Assembly: GCF_964275005.1 (NCBI RefSeq)
Contig: NC_092706.1
Location: forward strand, 3,229,113 to 3,293,112
DNA length: 64,000 nucleotides
Direction of reading: 5' to 3'
From: Diadema setosum
Lineage: Eukaryota; Echinodermata; Echinoidea; Diadematoida; Diadematidae
The notes under the pieces were generated by a model that worked only from the letters and a program-made list of their open reading frames with translations, was not told the DNA's origin and ran no database searches. Made by a program: the position numbers and the translations under genes. The first letter of the stretch is position 1. Each line of letters starts with the position of its first letter. This document shows positions 58,115-64,000 of the stretch, one piece after another.

Positions 58115-58509
58115 AGGGACTGTACAGTACTGGTTTAGGTGGGGATTCATGTTTTGAACATTCCTAAGTGAGATAATGAGAAATTTCTCATGAAATATGA
58201 AAGAAAATGTAATTCTAAGAAGGATTCAACGTTTGTTTGATGAAAATTGGTTTTCAAATGGCTGAGATATCCCCCCCCCCAAAAAAAAAAGTGACAATAA
58301 TAAATGCGTCAGGCCACGCCTTTTATTAGGATCTCTTTGTTTCACCTTTTTTTTTTTTTGATATCTCAGCCATTTCAAAACCGATTTTCATCAATAAACT
58401 TTTGATACCCCATAGAATTGCATGCTCTTTGACATCTAGAGTGGTTTCTGAATATCTCACAAAACGTTAAAAGCTAAATCCTCACCTCGACCAAAACTGT
58501 ACACACCCT
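58115..58509. mobile_element. Palindromic MITE, 395 bp, TGAA flanks
   Basis: Same family as 24164-24547, with ends AGGGACTGTACAGTACTGGT and, inverted, AGGGTGTGTACAGTTTTGGT. The flanking bases are TGAA on both sides (58111-58114 and 58510-58513), not TTAA. Inner C/A runs and a T-run have expanded. No transposase. Confidence 0.85.
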
Positions 58510-58513
58510 TGAA

Positions 58514-59479
58514 AATCCGATGGTCAGTGGAACGTGGGCTATTAAATATAGGCGTTCGCAATACTCCAGAGAATACACAGTCAGTGTGAAGAAAGAGCGA
58601 AACTTTGGTGCATAACGAAAAAGATTATACAAGGAAGGAATTCATCGTATGATAAACTCATCAGCTGATGCGTGTAATTGTGTTCTATATGAATACCCTA
58701 AAGAGAAGAAAAAGAAAATGAAGAAGATGAGGACGAAGAAGAAGAAGGAAAATAAAGCTTCACGTACTGCCCAGTGCTGCTGACGACTGTTGACGACGTT
58801 TATAGGGAACTAGATGATGGAGAGTTGATTACTCGCGTAACTGTTAAAAAAAAAAGTAAAAACCTCGTATATTACCTGCAGCTTCAACTACGAGGCATCA
58901 GGGTTTTTTTTTTTTCTTTTTACAAAGCAACGTCCTTCATTATCATATAATAGTTCTTTGTAAACTTCGGGATATTTAGAGACCAGTATAATAATAGTAT
59001 TATGTAAATGTTTGGTGGGTTTGAAAGCCTTACGAAGCCTTACGAGCACACCAAGCCATATTTCACGCAATGATAATGATAATTATTCGATTAAATCAAT
59101 AAAATCAGAGGAGCTTGCCCAGTGTCACAGTGAGAGAAAGTTAATCACAAAAATCTGATTATAAGCTTATTTCATAGAACGATGATGTGTAATCGTGCGT
59201 CACAAAACCAACAAAAATTCGCCCGCCTTAATTTTGAGTTGTTCATATTTTCTCAAAAAGTAATATTCTTCTTCTACACTATATTCCTAAGTTTGGGATC
59301 ATAAACCGAATGGAAAATTGTGTTTTAGCAGTGTTTTCCAGAACTCCTTTATTTTTCTTTTTCTTTTTAGAATATGTGTGATAGGTATACGTAGTGTAGA
59401 GGCCCCTTTTCACTTCGGAAAAAAAAAAATCCTTCACACACTCTTAATTTTTAACTCTAATAACAGTTGAAAGGGGTTA
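58514..59479. other. No gene recognised
   Basis: AT-rich with several homopolymer runs and a purine-rich GAAGAAGAAGA stretch near 58705-58755. No exon is seen. Confidence 0.4.
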
Positions 59480-59705
59480 CAGCTCGTTATTCCGAAGGTT
59501 CGTTATTCCGAAGGCTCTTCAGTCCGACGATTCCTTATTCCGAAGGTTCGTTTTTCCGAATTTCATTTTCGGATGAACAAATCTTCGGAATAACGAACCT
59601 TCGAAATAACGCCACAAAGAGATGTTCGGATTAACGAACCCTTTTTCATTTTCGGATTAACGAACCTTCGGAATATCGAACCTTCGGAATAACGAACAGC
59701 ACCCA
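59480..59705. repeat. Palindromic array of GTTATTCCGAAGGTTC motifs
   Basis: The left half repeats GTTATTCCGAAGGTTC in plus orientation; the right half repeats GAACCTTCGGAATAACG in inverted orientation. The centre is near TTTCATTTTCGGATGAAC. The whole segment can fold into a long hairpin. A related cluster lies at 57160-57300. Confidence 0.75.
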
Positions 59706-60050
59706 TTGGAAGGATGATGCTATACTGCTTTGAAAGTTGGTATTATTCATGGATGAAATGCCTTGATAAAGAATTCTTAAATTCGGCTTAATCCGATGAT
59801 CCCTTCATTAATAAGTTATGGTGTATATCCGGTTTTTCAGTGTCCCATTGATTGCACAGCCAGCGAGGCTTAATTGGTAGCGCTTGAATTCAACCCTATA
59901 ATATACTTTCATTTGGCTTTGCAATGGAGTCTCTTTTCTCAACACACACTTTTTCAGAGTGTGTGATTTCTTTCCAGTATTTAGGTGAGAAGAGTTTATT
60001 TAACTTGCGTTACAGGCCTACATACTTTTAAAGCTTAGAGTCTGCCCTTT

Positions 60051-60128
60051 CAATTCAATCATTTCAATTCAATTCAATTCAATTCAATTCAATTCAATTC
60101 AATTCAATTCAATTCAATTCAATTCAAT
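60051..60128. repeat. AATTC pentanucleotide microsatellite
   Basis: About 14 consecutive AATTC units. Confidence 0.92.
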
Positions 60129-60633
60129 AGTTTATGAAATTTATCATTTTATTTCCATCATATAAAAAGATACAAAGAGGTACACGTGTCACTTCGACTT
60201 TCATCTAGTTGGGAGGGACAGATCATTGAGTACAATATAAAATATATGCACGAATGACTTTTTTATAGCGAAAAAGGGAACAATGCACATTTTACCATTA
60301 ACAAAAAAAGAAGAAGTAATCATAACGATGCAGGAAACGAGTGTTCACTAGAAAGGTAAGCTTGTAGGACGAGGAACACTAAAAACAAAAACAAAAACAA
60401 ACAAACAAACAAACAAACAACAACACCAATATGTTAAATTCATGTATGTGCCATTGTACATTTGATCAATGATGATGCAGCTGGTAATACAAACATGCGA
60501 TCAACAGTACTTGTTTACTCTTTTAAAACATGCCCTAAAATAAAAATCCTCAGTGTCTGGCGACTTTTTTTTTTCTTTTTTTTTTTTGCTTTTGTGATAC
60601 TGCAGGGTCACACCATGATTGTGCTATTAGATA

Positions 60634-60821
60634 CAGTCAAACCTGCTTTAGAGGTCACAACTATAGAATAAAGGGACGCTTGCTGTATACGCCCAACAGA
60701 ATAATTTCCCCGAGAGAAAAGCAACATTAACGAACATGTCTATCACGTAGCGGCCATCTGTGTATAACGGCCACTTTTTTTTTCGTCCCTCTCTACTAGC
60801 CGCTCTAGAAAGGTTTAACTC
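60634..60821. mobile_element. Pogo/Tigger-like MITE, 188 bp, TA target
   Basis: TA at 60632-60633 and 60822-60823. It starts CAGTCAAACCTGCTTTAGAG and ends AGAAAGGTTTAACTC, one base away from the expected end. It contains GTAGCGGCCATCTGTGTATA. Related to 1437-1614. Confidence 0.65.
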
Positions 60822-60823
60822 TA

Positions 60824-63037
60824 TCTATTTACTATGGGTAACATTTAATGAGGTGATGGTGACATCGCGGTGACATCATTCTATTCTGGCTTTCTAACTG
60901 TTTGTGTACGTGCGCGCGCACACACACACACACGCACGTTCATCATAAACAATATGAAAATCATTTGGTAGGATATCTAGCAATTAGTGCGATCTCCTTT
61001 TCCTAATCAAACGTTACCATTGTGATGTTAGTATGTATATCAGTAATTTCAATTCAGCTTTTTTTTCATTGTGCCATGTGCACCTGTACAAAACACAGTA
61101 AAGATCAACGAGAATTTAACAATGATACGACAGCATCCGTGATAACTAAACTTGTGACAGATATGAGCTTTTCGTTTTGAGTTCTCGTCAAAAAAAGAAA
61201 ACATAGGCCTATAGGCCTATAAGAAAGCAGCAAGACAATTTCAAAGGGAGACGTATGAGGCAACAACGTCATTCTGTACCTCATCTACTTTGCATAATTA
61301 TGGTTCACAATAATGTCGCTGTTCCGTGAAACCCTTTGAAACTTGTGGAGGTCCCAAAACTTTCTTCTTCTTTTTTTTTTTTCGTTCAACTGTTTTGTCC
61401 GATTTTAATGAAACTTTCAACCTTCTGTTTGCTTTGCTCTATTCTATCTATCAAACACCAACGTGAACATGGAACAAACCTTGTGCATGATTAAAAGTCT
61501 GCTTTCACTATAACCAAAAGTACTTTAATGTAATTGCCTAAGATCGCTTGGAACTGTGCACAATATTGCGTGTGTTTATGATATAGTCAGTCATGCAATC
61601 CAATACGATGGAGGGAGTGAAGGGGTGGGGGAGAAGGAATAGTCGTTGTTAACAAGATGCACCATCTGTCAGAGCTTTGTTTCAGTCTTCAAGAGCCTGG
61701 TTTTTGTTTTGTGCTTGTTTATCTTTTTCTAGCTTGCACTGTTTCCTTTTCTACCTTCATAACGTACCCATTCGCAGCAAGCAACAGTGTTTGCACCCTA
61801 TAATAGGTCCTACTTTGAAATCAAACGAAGAGTCCATTCCACTGTTCCAGGGGACCACAATAATGAGGAATAAAACGCTTTTATCGCAAGATGGCGCTCT
61901 TCAAAATCGAGAGCAATAATTGTTGACTCGACATTCTGTTGTCAGCTGCTGCATGCTGACGGTATGACCACATACACCACGTACCGTACCGCAGCATACA
62001 AACACCCGTGTAAAATCGTTGTACGAACATACCATTGTGTGGCGACCAGTTGTAGTCCCTGAATATAAACTGCATGACTGTGTAGCTAATTTTCTTTCAC
62101 CATCTGCCTCCAGTTTACTTCACGTATCGACTGAAGTGGCACGAACAGCTAGCCAGCCAGGAGTGGTATGATTGGCGTTTTAGCTTTGCAACCGATGCTG
62201 GTTGTGAGAACGGAAGGTATAATTTACTAGTATGTATTTAACGTTAGGCCTAGATACAGTAACACTGACTGTTACTAACACTGACAGTGCAGTGACCAGT
62301 GTATTGATGTGATGTAGACTCTTGACTCTAGCTGTTATATGCTATGCAGAGACTAAATTTCATAATAAGAGCGTAGAATCTAATGCATTGAATGAATGTG
62401 TTTCACGTCAGAACTCCAGTAAACAACACGTACCAAGAGCTGAGTAGGGCCTAATAAGCTAAACTTTACATAGGGTACACGTTGTACGTGATCAATATAA
62501 AGGGGCTCTAACGTTAGACTTGTGGTCTTGTAATGTTAGAAGTTAGGCCTACTTCTAACATGTCTAATGAAGTTCTATAATGATCTTGTCTCGTATGTAT
62601 GGCCATGGTACATGTATGTATGGTTGGACTTGACAAAAAGATCGGTCTGTATCTGGTCGTCGGGGAAATGTTCCGCGGAGACTGCGTCTGGCTTCACGGA
62701 TCCCCTCGGAGGAGAGCGATAATGTTAAAAAAATAAAAGACTCCTCCGGACAGACGGATCTTTCTGTCTATGGTCGGACCTAAAATAAATGTTACTCATC
62801 GACTTTATTTGTAACCACTATTTCACCGAAAATATTCGTCAGATTTAATGTACCTCAATTTCGTCTCACTTTGGGAGAAAATACCGCAGATCCTTACCCC
62901 ATGCTCAGATTGTTGCTCCGTATCCTACGCACGTAAATCTCGGTGATAAACACATGGGAGGTTTTTTTCATGTGCCCGCGGTAGCTCATTTTTTAAACCG
63001 ACCGCCCATTTTCCCATTGAAAAGCATGTAAATCCAT
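60824..63037. other. No gene proven; possible gene start on the plus strand
   Basis: It includes a CGCA/CA run (about 60912-60938), then mostly unique-looking DNA. At about 62168 an ATG opens 16 codons followed by GTATAA, a possible first coding exon. Another ATG in the context CAAGATGGCGCTC at 61888 opens only 11 codons. Neither can be confirmed within the window. Confidence 0.3.
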
Positions 63038-63175
63038 TGACCGACAAGTATGTCTAATTCCGCGAAAAACTTCTTATCTATAATAATGACATTGGCTGGG
63101 TCAGTTACTGACCCAGCCAATGTCATTATTATAAATGAGAAGTTTTTCGTGGAATTAGACATACTTGTTGGTCAA
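63038..63175. repeat. Long hairpin with almost no loop
   Basis: Two arms of about 68 bp meet at a single unpaired base (T63106): AATGACATTGGCTGGGTCAG faces CTGACCCAGCCAATGTCATT. Further out, AATTCCGCGAAAAACTTCT pairs with AGAAGTTTTTCGTGGAATT. Only a few mismatches are present, so the arms are young or kept alike. Confidence 0.85.
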
Positions 63176-63806
63176 GTAAATCCAGTGAATGGGCAAATAC
63201 GTGTTAACAATAATTACCTGTATTACTAATGAGGATTTTCTTCAATTCTTTTTCCTCCTGTTTCCTCAGGTTATTTACCTGTAGACCCCTAATCTTTCTG
63301 GATTTGTATGAAATATCATGTTCGAATGTTCCTGTGCTGTGTATTGTGCCCCGTCCCACGCGTATTTTTTATTTCATATGCGAGAAAGCAATTTCGTGAG
63401 GGTGGTTGATCTAAAGATAGGTGGTCGATGAGTAGTAGACTTACTAATGTACTACCGGTTTGTTCCTAACAAAAATTCTGTGGTTGCCTTCCCAACGCTG
63501 TTCAAAGGCAATGTAACGTTATTAAACAATAGACCTAATATAATTTCTATATTACACTGTATATATCTATGGTTAGACTAGGACCTACCATATAGAGTCT
63601 ACTGAGCTGAGTTTAGTGGAACATGACCATGATGACATGTCGGGCAAGTCACGTGATTGAATTACTTAAAGAAATTATGCGAGAGTAGGGCCCTACGTTA
63701 GACTCCTAACATTTACTGGCCTATTTAAACATCGGATTTGTGTTTTCATCCCAAATTCCATGGACTGTTGGATGATGGCTGTGTTAATTAATTTAGTATT
63801 AGTACT

Positions 63807-64000
63807 GTATATACGCCAAATATTTCGTGAGGTTTTTATTTTCGCGAATTTCGCGAGTCAGCTGTAATTCGCGAAATTAAAGACACGCGAAAATATTGAC
63901 TCTGATCCCGATATGAATGGGATGTACGCATGGTTCTGCGTTCAGTAAAGGACACCATGGTCGCGAATTTAACCACTCGCGAAATCGTCGGGAAGTCTCG
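63807..64000. mobile_element. TA-type MITE entering the right edge (partial)
   Basis: It starts TACTGTATATACGCCAAATA and continues with GTGAGGTTTTTATTTTCGCG and TCCCGATATGAATGGGATG. The same order of blocks is seen in the complete 238-bp copy at 23067-23304. This copy keeps more TTCGCGAA motifs, so it is less decayed. It is cut by the window end. Confidence 0.65.

Overview
This is eukaryotic nuclear DNA: AT-rich, intron-bearing and crowded with dispersed repeats. Nothing looks bacterial. I infer a marine invertebrate deuterostome, most likely an echinoderm. The grounds are the mix of palindromic MITEs, G/C homopolymer runs, tRNA-derived SINEs with ATT tails, CR1/L2-like LINE tails and intronless GT31 paralogues. 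The species cannot be fixed from sequence alone.

Left half (about 11.7-30.5 kb, minus strand): one complete host gene, the orthologue of DNAJC7 (TPR2), a TPR/J-domain HSP70-HSP90 co-chaperone. Thirteen coding exons join with consistent GT-AG sites and phases into 504 codons plus a stop. The nine-TPR array, the intact HPD J-domain and the Gly/Phe-rich tail are all present. Its introns are packed with non-autonomous DNA transposons: TTAA-flanked palindromic MITEs, TA-flanked pogo/Tigger-like elements, and a MITE split by a palindromic element carrying two tRNA-like units. The sequence left of the gene (1-11.6 kb) holds no gene I can support. It contains a 55-61 bp inverted-repeat array at the window edge, a 112-bp tandem duplication and several MITEs, and part of it may be the DNAJC7 3'UTR.

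Middle (30.5-40.3 kb): intergenic. It holds TA, GT and ATT microsatellites, an 85-bp TTAA MITE, a tRNA-derived SINE with an ATT tail, a four-unit tandem array of about 216 bp and a 388-bp TTAA MITE.

Right half (40.3-56.1 kb): three intronless GT31 beta-1,3-glycosyltransferase genes, all on the minus strand and about 6-7 kb apart. Each encodes a short N-terminus, one signal anchor, a variable stem and a catalytic domain with the RRQ-IR-TYG, DDD and ED-F-G motifs. The first two are recent duplicates with long identical DNA tracts; the third is more diverged. They probably act in the Golgi, extending glycans. A 5'-truncated, frameshifted CR1/L2-type LINE lies between genes two and three on the plus strand.

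The last 8 kb holds another 395-bp MITE, motif arrays built on GTTATTCCGAA, strong hairpins, and at the right edge the start of an element whose full copy lies in DNAJC7 intron 4. A gene start on the plus strand near 62.2 kb is possible but unproven. The clearest unusual items are the MITE with a visible empty target site inside a tandem array, the palindromic tRNA-bearing insertion with a 13-bp target duplication, and the GT31 cluster with signs of sequence exchange.
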